A stretch of 64,000 nt of DNA, from assembly GCA_031553045.1 (NCBI GenBank), contig JAVBLZ010000006.1, positions 1 to 64,000 on the forward strand, read 5' to 3'. Under the pieces are notes generated by a model that worked only from the letters and a program-made list of their open reading frames with translations, was not told the DNA's origin and searched no databases. Positions 44,520 to 53,292 of the stretch are shown piece after piece. The translations under genes were made by a program, and so were the position numbers. Within the stretch, counting starts at the first letter, position 1; each line of letters starts with the position of its first letter. The DNA is from CALXQW01 sp031553045. Its GTDB lineage: Bacteria; Verrucomicrobiota; Verrucomicrobiia; Opitutales; Intestinicryptomonadaceae.

Positions 44520-46691
44520 ATGCCTTACGAGTATATTCAGGAAAATTTAAAAAAATATTTTGGTTACGACAGTTTTAAAACTGCTCAACTGAATGTTATT
44601 AAGTCCATACTCGATAAAAACGACACGCTTGCAATAATGCCGACTGGCGGCGGTAAAAGCTTGTGTTATCAACTTCCCGCAATGCTTTTAGACGGCGTTT
44701 GCGTGGTCGTATCGCCCTTGATTGCGCTCATGAAAGACCAAGTAGATGCTCTCGAAAGGCGGGGTATAAAAAGCGCATTCATAAACAGTTCACAAACTTC
44801 TGCGGAGCAAAAACAGGCAATGCAAAGCTTGGCATGCGGCGATATTAAAATTATATATGTTGCGCCCGAACGTTTTAGGTCTGAATGGTTTGTCTCTACG
44901 CTACGCAATATTAAAATCTCTTTATTTGCCGTTGACGAAGCGCATTGTATAAGCCAATGGGGGCATGATTTCAGACCCGATTATATGAGGCTTGGCGATG
45001 CAATTAAAAGACTGGGCAAACCCTTGGTTGCCGCATTTACGGCAACAGCAACGCCTGAGGTTAAGGAAGATATTTGCAGGCAATTAAATTTGCTGCAGGC
45101 AAATGTTTTTGTATCGGGATTCGCCAGAGAAAACTTGTCTTTCAACATCAGAAAGGTAAGAAGCAATGCTGAAAAAAATGAAATTATATTAAAAAATATT
45201 AGAGAGCGTAAAGCGGGCATAATTTATTGCGCAACCAGAAAAACTGTCGAAAAAGTTTCAGAAATTTTATCTGCGGAAGGTGTTTCGCACGCTTGTTATC
45301 ACGGCGGAATGTCTGCTGAGGAAAGAGACTCTATGCAGGATAAGTTTGTCGGTAAATCGTTGGATGTTGCGGTGGCAACAAACGCTTTCGGGATGGGTAT
45401 AGATAGGGCTGATATTAGGTTTGTTTGCCATTATGAATTGCCTGGAAGTATTGAAGCTTATTACCAAGAGGCTGGCAGGGCGGGCAGAGACGGTTTGCCT
45501 TCTCAATGTGATATGCTTTTTTCTTATGCGGATAAAAGGGTGCAGGAGTTTTTTATAGAAGGCTCCAACCCAAGTTTGGAGACCATCCGTAAGCTTTATT
45601 CAATCTTGCGTAAAAATGCAGGCGAAGATGGCGTGTTGAAAATGTCGATAGAAGACATGGAATCCGCACTAACGGGCTCAAAAAAAAGTTCTGCAATTTC
45701 TGGGATGTCTATTTCAAGCGCAATATCTATATTAAGACGTTTTGGATATATCGAAAGAATAGACGAGGCGGGTTCTCGCATCAGGTCAACCAGAGTAAAT
45801 GATATTACATTGCCTCCTCAAGAAATTGTTTTTCCGGATGGTTTGCTTGAAGAAAAAAAATTGCGTGATGAGGCAAAATTAAAAGCCGTGCTGAGAATCG
45901 CATATTCAGACGAATGCAGACAAAAATGGATACTAAATTATTTCGGTGAAACTCAGGCGGAAAATTGCGGTATTTGCGATATCTGCGCCAATTCTGTCGG
46001 GCAAAATTTTTCAGATTTGTCTGCGGATGAATTGACGGAAGTCAGGAAAGCTTTGAGCGCTGCGGCAAGAATATCTTATCGCAGAGGCGCTAGGCAGTGG
46101 CAGGGTAGATTCGGCAAAGCTTTGCTGGTTAAAAGCCTGCTTGGCAGCAAGGATGAAAAAATTTTGAAAGCCTCTTTAGACAAACTTTCAACCTATGGTA
46201 TTTTAAAAAATCATGGCAAAGCTTTTGTGGCAGCTTTGGTGGACTCTCTTTTGTCTGCAAAACTTTTGGAAATAGAAGATGGAGAATATCCTCTTGTAAA
46301 TATCAGCGACTCTGGTGTGCGTATAATGCTGGGTGAAGAAAGTTCTTTAAACCTGAATTATCCAAGGGAGCTTTCAAAGCTTTTCAAATCTTCAAAACCT
46401 GACAAAAAAAAGGGCAAAGCAAAAAAGGCGGAACTTTTTGAATCTGAAGCGGCGCTTGCGGACATAGATGAGGGCTTGCTTAAAAAACTGGTCTCACAGC
46501 GCAATAGGCTGATGTTTTTGAGGGGGAACGTGCCCGCTTATACAATATTTCCCAACTCCGTTCTGCAATCTTTGGCTATAAAGCGTCCTAAAAATGCGGA
46601 AGATGCAATGTCTATAAAAGGTGTGGGCCCTCAAAAAGCCAAGACTATATTGCCGTCATTTTTAAAAATAATATCAGAGCACGAAGCTTAA
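44520..46691 (+). CDS. recQ: ATP-dependent DNA helicase RecQ
   Basis: A 723-aa SF2 helicase. Motif I PTGGGKS is at 41-47, the DEAH box with the RecQ aromatic loop (DEAHCISQWGHDF) near 140, and motif VI 'YYQEAGRAGRDG' near 315. The RQC zinc-binding cysteines are Cys in DECRQKW and CGICDIC near 463-488. A winged-helix region follows, then a C-terminal HRDC domain (about 645-720). It unwinds DNA in recombination and fork repair. It is convergent with the SDR gene; a short TAGTTTT/AAAACTA inverted repeat (46699-46715) lies between them. Confidence 0.95.
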   Translation: MPYEYIQENLKKYFGYDSFKTAQLNVIKSILDKNDTLAIMPTGGGKSLCYQLPAMLLDGVCVVVSPLIALMKDQVDALERRGIKSAFINSSQTSAEQKQAMQSLACGDIKIIYVAPERFRSEWFVSTLRNIKISLFAVDEAHCISQWGHDFRPDYMRLGDAIKRLGKPLVAAFTATATPEVKEDICRQLNLLQANVFVSGFARENLSFNIRKVRSNAEKNEIILKNIRERKAGIIYCATRKTVEKVSEILSAEGVSHACYHGGMSAEERDSMQDKFVGKSLDVAVATNAFGMGIDRADIRFVCHYELPGSIEAYYQEAGRAGRDGLPSQCDMLFSYADKRVQEFFIEGSNPSLETIRKLYSILRKNAGEDGVLKMSIEDMESALTGSKKSSAISGMSISSAISILRRFGYIERIDEAGSRIRSTRVNDITLPPQEIVFPDGLLEEKKLRDEAKLKAVLRIAYSDECRQKWILNYFGETQAENCGICDICANSVGQNFSDLSADELTEVRKALSAAARISYRRGARQWQGRFGKALLVKSLLGSKDEKILKASLDKLSTYGILKNHGKAFVAALVDSLLSAKLLEIEDGEYPLVNISDSGVRIMLGEESSLNLNYPRELSKLFKSSKPDKKKGKAKKAELFESEAALADIDEGLLKKLVSQRNRLMFLRGNVPAYTIFPNSVLQSLAIKRPKNAEDAMSIKGVGPQKAKTILPSFLKIISEHEA

Positions 46692-46713
46692 ACGGCGTTA
46701 GTTTTCAAAAAAA

Positions 46714-47541
46714 CTAGACAGAGTTTTTTTTCTTTGAACGTAGCATTACCTTATATGCTATCTTGCCTGACATTGATAGGGGCACAAGCCTAGAAAATGA
46801 AATAAGGATATTGTTGATAAAACCAACAATTTTAAAAGCCTTGTTTTTGCGCAGCGCTTCAAGTGCGGCTATTGCAACTTCATTTGGCAAGGGGCCAAGC
46901 TTGTCTGGCAAATCATTGGCGTCAAAATTTGCACGTTGGAAAAATTTTGTATCCGTTGGCCCTGGGCAAAGCGCCAAACATTTGCACCCTTGATGTGCAA
47001 TTTCCGCATTTAATGCTATGGAAAAATTCAAAACAAAACTTTTGGATGCGCCGTAAACAGCCAAAACCGGCGTGGGCTGGAATGAAGCCGTTGACGCCAA
47101 ATTTATTATAGAGCCCTTTGAGTCAATTATAAAGGGCAAAAGTGCATGCGTAAGCTTTACCAATGCGCAAATATTGAGATTTAAAATATTTAAAGATATG
47201 TCTGAAGGTGTGCTTGCAAGATTCCCGTAAGATGAAATGCCGGCATTATTTATTAACAATATTTTTTTACCGTACTTTTTTTGAGATAAAATTTCACAAA
47301 TTTTATCAATAGTGCTTGAAAAATCTTGTGGATTCAAGATGTCGCAAGGGTCGGAAAATATTACGCTGTTAGAGGCTAATGAATCGGAAAGCGGGGTGCG
47401 TGAAATATTGTAAATGTCTATACCGCAATTTGCGGAGTTTATAACATCCAAAAAAGCACGCCCAATACCAGAAGACCCTCCGGTTATGATTACCGCAGAG
47501 TATTCATTCAAATACGATTTTAACGCCGATGAAAGATTCAT
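46714..47541 (-). CDS. SDR-family oxidoreductase (DltE/YqjQ-like)
   Basis: A 275-aa short-chain dehydrogenase: cofactor motif TGGSSGIG (20-27), NNAG (98-101), catalytic region with Ser150/Ser152, Tyr163 and Lys167 in YGASK. The C-terminal 'GFINNILISFSRLVPLSMSGKIAYKVM' is hydrophobic and basic, as in membrane-associated DltE/YqjQ-type SDRs. The start overlaps the stop of the NERD-helicase gene by one base (TAATG), so the two are co-translated even though no shared pathway is obvious. Substrate unknown. Confidence 0.85.
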   Translation of the reverse strand: MNLSSALKSYLNEYSAVIITGGSSGIGRAFLDVINSANCGIDIYNISRTPLSDSLASNSVIFSDPCDILNPQDFSSTIDKICEILSQKKYGKKILLINNAGISSYGNLASTPSDISLNILNLNICALVKLTHALLPFIIDSKGSIINLASTASFQPTPVLAVYGASKSFVLNFSIALNAEIAHQGCKCLALCPGPTDTKFFQRANFDANDLPDKLGPLPNEVAIAALEALRKNKAFKIVGFINNILISFSRLVPLSMSGKIAYKVMLRSKKKNSV

Positions 47542-49307
47542 TAATGCTTTAGAATCTGCATATTCTGTTGCATTTTTTCAAGCATATTTGCTGAAAGATT
47601 GAGCGAATTTTTCTTTGAATGAAAAATATTTGCCACATTTTGCTTAATTTTTGCATCCGCCAATATATATAAGAGATAATTTGAACGTGTGGCGGCAAGG
47701 GTGAAAAATTCTTTAGTTTTTTCGGAATCAATTTCATCAAGGTCTGTAATTATGACCGCCATTGCCTCAAGACCGCTAAAATTTTGTGTCGTTGTAAACC
47801 TGATTTTAGAGCAGTCCTTAATGTCGCTTGAGAGAAGATTTTTCCATCTAAATTCATCCGCCAAATTTTTCGCAATTCCATTTTTATTTTGAGAAAGCAC
47901 AACAATTTCAGAAGGGTTGGGAACTTTTTTTTGAGCGTCTTTTAACATGGCGTCCAAAAGATTTTCCTCCTCTTTTTTTGAGGAATAAAAATTCCAAACA
48001 GGATATTCTGAATAATTTTTATACGCAACGTCCTCATAAATTTCTTTTGAAGAACCAAATAATTTTATGGTGTCGCATATGGGTTTTGGGTTGCGGCAAT
48101 TTCTGGATAACACGCAGATTGCGGGTCTTGAATTTGCCACAAGTTTGAGAAGAGGTTTATCTTGAGGTGTCTCAAAAAATTCTTTGAGTTTGTAATTGCC
48201 GAACATAATCCACTTGCCGGAATCTATCCCGCCTTTGATACATGAATTTAAAAATGAAAAAAGTGTTTCGGAAAATAAATCTTGCGTTTCATCCACAATC
48301 AAGAGGTCAAATTTTTTATCATCGGGTATGTTTGAAAACGTGTTCAGTGCGCAGTTTTCCAGACCTTTGCTCTTGTATTCTTCATTTGGGCAGGCGGATT
48401 TTAAAAGCCCTCGCATTGTACTTACGCTTGAAGTTTTTGCATCCAGAAAATTTTGAGGAATGTAAGAATACTGCGTCTGTTCTTGGATATGGTCTGCAAG
48501 GTTTTCTGTAGCGCAAATAAAGAGGGTTTTTTCTGAATTTGATTTTGCAATTCTGGCAAGCTCTATGGCGACCAAAGTTTTGCCCGTGCCCTCAGAGCCC
48601 GACACTATCAGCCTTTTGTTATGCGGAAAGAGGGCTTTCATCAAAAAATTTTGTTCCTCCGTATAATCAAAAATTGTATCGCCGATTATGTTTATACGCG
48701 TCTGTGCAGACTCATAAAACCCGAGCGAAGACGTGAGAATGTCTTTGAGTTTGTCGAAGCTTTGAGCGTGAAAGTTCATTGAGGCTTTACGAGATTTTTC
48801 GCCGAGCCTTTCATAGACGTTTTCCGCAAGCATTTCAAAGCGTTTTAGTATGACCTTTGAAATGTCTTTGCCGGCAAAATCATCCGCATCTAAAAACTGG
48901 TAATCGGCGTAGGCCGTGCCTTTAAATTTTGTGTATCCAAAGGGATAAACCACAAGCGATACAAATGGCAGGCGCTTAAATTCTTCAGTATCTCTGCGGG
49001 ATTCCAAATAGTGTCTTATCGAAATTGTCTCATTTTGCACCTGCTCAACAGGGTCTTTACGATGCTTTGAATAACCCTCTCTAATCTCTCCAGAATATGA
49101 TTTTACTTCCACAATCAAGACCCCCTTATTGGGGATTAGTATGACAAAATCCGTCTCACCTCTAAGTTGTGAAGGGTGGGTGCTTAGCTTCATTGAATGA
49201 AAGACAACCCAGTCTGAAGAAGCGCCGCCTTTTTGCATTGCCTTAAACAAAAATTGCTCGCCCTCTACACTGGCGGGATTACAAAATTGGGGAATCATTA
49301 GAGCCAT
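47541..49307 (-). CDS. NERD-nuclease / SF1-helicase-like fusion
   Basis: About 588 aa when started at ATG 49305-49307 (MALMIPQFC); a GTG 39 bp upstream and an ATG at 49298 are alternatives. The N-terminal ~130 residues are a NERD/restriction-type nuclease fold: GETDFVIL, then 'VLIVEVKSYSGEI', giving the PD-(D/E)xK signature Asp...Glu-x-Lys. Next come a P-loop GSEGTGKT (about 236), Walker B IVDETQD (about 337) and late helicase-like motifs. The helicase core is shorter than UvrD. NERD-helicases occur in DNA repair and in phage-defence settings; which applies here is not known. Confidence 0.75.
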   Translation of the reverse strand: MALMIPQFCNPASVEGEQFLFKAMQKGGASSDWVVFHSMKLSTHPSQLRGETDFVILIPNKGVLIVEVKSYSGEIREGYSKHRKDPVEQVQNETISIRHYLESRRDTEEFKRLPFVSLVVYPFGYTKFKGTAYADYQFLDADDFAGKDISKVILKRFEMLAENVYERLGEKSRKASMNFHAQSFDKLKDILTSSLGFYESAQTRINIIGDTIFDYTEEQNFLMKALFPHNKRLIVSGSEGTGKTLVAIELARIAKSNSEKTLFICATENLADHIQEQTQYSYIPQNFLDAKTSSVSTMRGLLKSACPNEEYKSKGLENCALNTFSNIPDDKKFDLLIVDETQDLFSETLFSFLNSCIKGGIDSGKWIMFGNYKLKEFFETPQDKPLLKLVANSRPAICVLSRNCRNPKPICDTIKLFGSSKEIYEDVAYKNYSEYPVWNFYSSKKEEENLLDAMLKDAQKKVPNPSEIVVLSQNKNGIAKNLADEFRWKNLLSSDIKDCSKIRFTTTQNFSGLEAMAVIITDLDEIDSEKTKEFFTLAATRSNYLLYILADAKIKQNVANIFHSKKNSLNLSANMLEKMQQNMQILKH

Positions 49308-49360
49308 GCTTTGAAGGTAAAATTTTGTTAATTTTTTTTCAAGCACATTATAATATGCAC

Positions 49361-49390
49361 AAAAAAAGCTTCAGAATTTCCTGAAGCTTA
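49361..49390 (-). terminator. Rho-independent terminator of the secreted-protein gene
   Basis: AAGCTTCAG and CTGAAGCTT form a 9-bp perfect stem. On the minus strand it is followed by a T run (complement of 49361-49367), 24 bp after the stop codon of the gene at 49414. Confidence 0.88.
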
Positions 49391-49413
49391 ATACATAAAA
49401 GTTATCCGGAATA

Positions 49414-50340
49414 TTATTTAACTTCAAGCGTAAGACCGCTACCGGCGGCATTCACTTTGACCGTTGCGACAAAGCCCGCAACTTCAAGAGTATCGCCCAA
49501 AACATAGTCGCGACCGTTTACTTTAATACTTGAAAACTCATTGCCCTGAGACTTCCTCTGCTTGAAATTAAAAATCTCATACTTGCCTTTTTTGAGGTTT
49601 GCGCTGAGCTTTATTTCAAGCCTCATATTTTTTGGAGAGCCGCTTCCAAAATCAAAACTTGGCACGCTACCGTTCTTTTCTTCAATAATAAATGAGACGT
49701 AAATATTCTTATTTGAAGTCAGAATTTTTTCGTCAAAAATCATTTCCCCTTTGAGGACAAAAAGGCTCTTGCCGATGAGGTGAATCTCTGCACCGCCTCT
49801 ATCGCTTTGCGACCTAGAGGTGGTGTCTAAAGATAAGGAACAACTGATTGTTGAGCCTATTGTCATTACGGAATCCTGCAAAACAATCTTTGCCAGACCA
49901 AAGCCCTGCGTTGAATTGTCAAAGCCTGAATTCATGGAGATACTGCCGCCGATGTCAGCCTTGGCGTTTTTCAAGATAAGCTCCGTAGTTGTGCCTGCCC
50001 ACCTAATTGAGTAATTGACATTGCGTTTAACGACCAAAGTTTTGCCGTCTAAAGTTGCAGTATTATAACCGTTCATCCCAAAAGATTTAACCTCAACATT
50101 GGTATCTATGAGCATGTCCGTACGAGCACGCATATTTGCGGTATCGCTCTTGCCGGGCATACCTTTAAGTGGGATTGCAGCCCCGCCTTCGCCTGTGCCG
50201 TTAAGCCAGCTTGTCGTGCTCCACTTGAAAGATTGCCTATCATCGCTGTAAGAGCCGTTCACGAATTCAAGAGCCGATGCTGCAAAGGGTAGGGCAAGCA
50301 GCATCCCAACAAGGGTAATTTTAGAAAAATCAAATTTCAT
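49414..50340 (-). CDS. Secreted beta-solenoid-like protein, unknown function
   Basis: A 308-aa protein with a signal peptide (hydrophobic 'LVGMLLALPFAASA'). The mature part is strand-rich with short repeated turns such as 'ATLDGKTLVVKRN', 'TELILKNAKADIGGSI' and 'AKIVLQDSVMTIGSTI', which suggest a parallel beta-solenoid like autotransporter passenger domains. No transporter barrel, LPXTG-like or PEP-CTERM-type anchor is present. It has its own strong terminator and is monocistronic. Proteins of this look are often expanded in gut Verrucomicrobia, but the role is unknown. Confidence 0.6.
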   Translation of the reverse strand: MKFDFSKITLVGMLLALPFAASALEFVNGSYSDDRQSFKWSTTSWLNGTGEGGAAIPLKGMPGKSDTANMRARTDMLIDTNVEVKSFGMNGYNTATLDGKTLVVKRNVNYSIRWAGTTTELILKNAKADIGGSISMNSGFDNSTQGFGLAKIVLQDSVMTIGSTISCSLSLDTTSRSQSDRGGAEIHLIGKSLFVLKGEMIFDEKILTSNKNIYVSFIIEEKNGSVPSFDFGSGSPKNMRLEIKLSANLKKGKYEIFNFKQRKSQGNEFSSIKVNGRDYVLGDTLEVAGFVATVKVNAAGSGLTLEVK

Positions 50341-50417
50341 GAAGGTTATGCTATGTATAACAAAAGATTTGTCAAGCAGTGTAGGCTGGCAAAATCGGAA
50401 TGTAAAACAGGAAAACT

Positions 50418-51830
50418 CTATCTGCCGCCCCTATTGCGAGGCTTTTTTTTCTGCCTTGCAAAGTGCCCAAAGATTCTGCCTATCTTGCCTTTAATTCCGC
50501 CGCCGCCTTTTTCTTGCTGATGAAATTCTTTCTTGCGTCTTGGCTGCGCTTTTTCCCCATCTGGTGAATGGCGTGGTTTTTCACGCTTTCCGCCGCTTGG
50601 CTGGGTGTTTTGAGCGCCTCTTGCCCTGTGCTTTCTCTGGTCGCCTTTTTTCTTGCCTTCATAGACATCTTCGGCGGCTTGAGAATGGAAAGGATTTTCG
50701 TCGGCAATGGCAATTTTCTTCCTGATTATTCTTTCTATAGAGCGCAACAAAGAAAAATCTGAAGTTGTGAAGAATGACGCAGCTTCGCCAGAGGCTTCAG
50801 CCCTTGCTGTGCGGCCAATTCTGTGGATGTAAGTTTCAGGTTCTTCAGGTAAATCGTAATTTATCACCAAAGACATACCTTTGACATCTATGCCTCTTGC
50901 GGCGATATCCGTTGCGACAAGCACTTTGCATTTTTTGTCTTTAAACTCATTCAGCGCTCTTTGCCTTGCGCTTTGAGATTTATTCCCGTGAATTACTTCA
51001 CCTTTATATTTTGCCGATAAAAGTTTTTTCACAACTTTGTTTGCCCCATGTTTTGTGCGGCAGAAAACCAAAGTGAGTGCATTTTCATCTTTTTCAAGAT
51101 GAGAATCTATGAGGTGCTTCATCAAATCAACCTTGTTTTCATCGCTTACAAAATAGAGGCGTTGGTCGATTTTTTCCACAGTGGGCTTTTCAGGAGATAT
51201 GCTGATTTTTTTAGGACTACGCACAATCTTTGAAGCCAACATCTGAACTTCCTGCGAAAGCGTTGCGGAAAAAAGCAGACTCTGACGATTGTCCGGAAGA
51301 TAGGAAGTAATCTTCATGATGTCATTTATAAAGCCCATATCCAACATTCTATCGGCTTCATCAAGAACAAAAATTTCAACACCTTTGAAGGTGAATTTCT
51401 TTTGCTTATACAAATCTAAAAGCCTGCCTGGTGTTGCAATGAGAATGTCAACGCCTTTTTCAAGCGCACGCACCTGAGAGCCTTGCGGCACGCCGCCATA
51501 AACTTTTGCGTGCGATAAATTGGCGTGCTTGCCGTAAGTTGTGATTGATGAATTTATCTGTTCAACAAGCTCTCTTGTTGGGGCAAGTATTAAAGCCCTA
51601 AATTCTTTTTGCTTTGTGTGAGCGCCACGCAAAAGCTTTTCAAGAATGGGTAGAACGAAAGCTGCGGTTTTGCCCGTGCCAGTTTGTGCGCATCCGAAAA
51701 TGTCTCCACCCTCAAGTACTGCGGGTATGGCTTCAAGTTGGATTGGTGTTGGCTTTGTGTAGCCGGCGTCTTCAGTTGCTTTGGTTATGCACTGCGATAA
51801 TTTTAGATCGGAGAATTTTATTATAGACAT
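50418..51830 (-). CDS. DEAD-box ATP-dependent RNA helicase (RhlE-like)
   Basis: About 470 aa from ATG 51828-51830 (MSIIKFSDL). Motifs: Q motif 'GYTKPTPIQ', motif I AQTGTGKT, Ia PTRELVEQ, II DEAD (VLDEADRMLD), III SAT, V 'ATDIAARGID', VI HRIGRTAR. The C-terminal ~100 residues are very basic, with Lys/Arg/Gly-rich and Pro-rich stretches ending RGGR, like RhlE and SrmB tails that bind RNA. Roles in ribosome assembly and mRNA decay are expected for the family. It is monocistronic. Confidence 0.93.
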   Translation of the reverse strand: MSIIKFSDLKLSQCITKATEDAGYTKPTPIQLEAIPAVLEGGDIFGCAQTGTGKTAAFVLPILEKLLRGAHTKQKEFRALILAPTRELVEQINSSITTYGKHANLSHAKVYGGVPQGSQVRALEKGVDILIATPGRLLDLYKQKKFTFKGVEIFVLDEADRMLDMGFINDIMKITSYLPDNRQSLLFSATLSQEVQMLASKIVRSPKKISISPEKPTVEKIDQRLYFVSDENKVDLMKHLIDSHLEKDENALTLVFCRTKHGANKVVKKLLSAKYKGEVIHGNKSQSARQRALNEFKDKKCKVLVATDIAARGIDVKGMSLVINYDLPEEPETYIHRIGRTARAEASGEAASFFTTSDFSLLRSIERIIRKKIAIADENPFHSQAAEDVYEGKKKGDQRKHRARGAQNTQPSGGKREKPRHSPDGEKAQPRRKKEFHQQEKGGGGIKGKIGRIFGHFARQKKKPRNRGGR

Positions 51831-51890
51831 TATATTTATTTGAAAGCGCAAGATACTCTTTCAAATAAAATAAATTGCAACAATATTAGT

Positions 51891-53285
51891 TTAATCCAAC
51901 TTTACCAATTTGTAATGCCTTGTCTTTGAGGCGGCTTTAAGGCACAATTCATGTATTTTAGACTGCGTTACCTGCAAGTCGGAAATGATTTTCTGGGTTT
52001 GAGGCTTTAGTCTCATATACTCTTTAACTGCAGCAATCTTTTTATTGTCTTTAGACTTTGCAAGCAAGTCTGCGGCTTTCTGCATATATTCTGCTTCTGA
52101 AAGCGGTTTCGCATATGTGTTTGCCTTCAGATTGAAATGTTCAAAAGCCTCCACCTTTGAGACGAAAATTTTGAATTCAACCCTATATTCCAAAATGAGC
52201 TCTCCAATTTCTAGGGCATCTTTATATTGCGGGGTAGAGGTGTTTTCTGCAAGGTTTACGCCTGTCGAAAGTTCTTCGGCTTTGTATTTGCCGACTGAAA
52301 TTCCGTCTATAAAAAGTTCAAAGTTTTTGCCCGACAAATTTGTGATGGATAAATTTTCATTATTCAAGTCTTGATAAAAATTCACATATTTTGCGGCGTC
52401 GCTTGCCATTTCTAAAACAGGCATGGGCAGGGCGTTTGCCTTGACGTCAAATTCCAAGGCGTTTTCATCTTTTCTAATTTGATAAACCGTTGCGTTTGAA
52501 GATTTGACAAGCTCTTTATTTGCTGCGTCTATGCGAATGTCGGAAACAAGGGCGGTTTCTTTAACGTCTTTCAAAAATTTGTAGGACATGAAAAATGCGC
52601 TTCTGCCTCTGGGATGAACTCTGTCTTCACCCACAACGGTAAAGGTGGGGTCTTTCTTTTGCTCTTTTGCATTTAATTCAAGCATGAAGGCGTTGAAATC
52701 AACGAGCTGAAGCCCTTTGTCGGCAGCAAGTTTCCGCAAGAATTCTGAATACTGCAGAAGCGATTCTTGTCTGCCAAGCCAAGGCTTGCGCTCAATCTGT
52801 GCTGTTTCGTCATAAATTGATGGAGTTATAGATACAACACGCACATTTTTAGCCAGCAAAGAATCTATGAGTTTTGGCATGAGCTCATAATATCTTTTAT
52901 TCACCTCAATACGCTTTTCAAGAGTGGCTTGTGTTATATTATTTACTGGGTTGTAGAGCGTGTTCTCAACATCATTCATACCCAGCATTACAGTTGCGAT
53001 TGTCGGGTTATATCTGAATATGTTGTCTATGCGTGAATACACGCCGCCCGTTTTGTCTCCGGAAATTCCGCAATTAAAAAAACTGACTTTATTTTGCGGA
53101 AAACGTGTTGCGTAGTAAAGCTGTATGTGCGCCATGTACTCGCCGGCGTTGGTTATGCTGTCGCCTATAAAGCATACCCTGTCTGAATCCTTGAAGAATT
53201 GGGCGTTTAGGGTTGAAGAAAAAATTGATGCTGCGGAAACAACCGCAGCACCAAAAATATTTTTAAAATATGTGGGAAATTTCAT
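51891..53285 (-). CDS. Secreted SGNH/GDSL hydrolase
   Basis: About 464 aa from ATG 53283-53285 (MKFPTYFKN), which places a signal peptide at the N-terminus (cleavage after 'STLNA'). The SGNH blocks are visible: block I FIGDSITNAGEY (nucleophile Ser43), a Gly in 'FNCGISGDKTGG', block III 'MLGMNDV', and block V DRVHPRGR with the catalytic Asp/His. The C-terminal half is beta-rich with helices and may bind substrate. Likely an acetyl esterase on polysaccharide or a related carbohydrate esterase. It follows the BNR-4 gene by 7 bp. Confidence 0.85.
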   Translation of the reverse strand: MKFPTYFKNIFGAAVVSAASIFSSTLNAQFFKDSDRVCFIGDSITNAGEYMAHIQLYYATRFPQNKVSFFNCGISGDKTGGVYSRIDNIFRYNPTIATVMLGMNDVENTLYNPVNNITQATLEKRIEVNKRYYELMPKLIDSLLAKNVRVVSITPSIYDETAQIERKPWLGRQESLLQYSEFLRKLAADKGLQLVDFNAFMLELNAKEQKKDPTFTVVGEDRVHPRGRSAFFMSYKFLKDVKETALVSDIRIDAANKELVKSSNATVYQIRKDENALEFDVKANALPMPVLEMASDAAKYVNFYQDLNNENLSITNLSGKNFELFIDGISVGKYKAEELSTGVNLAENTSTPQYKDALEIGELILEYRVEFKIFVSKVEAFEHFNLKANTYAKPLSEAEYMQKAADLLAKSKDNKKIAAVKEYMRLKPQTQKIISDLQVTQSKIHELCLKAASKTRHYKLVKLD

Positions 53286-53292
53286 CCGCACA

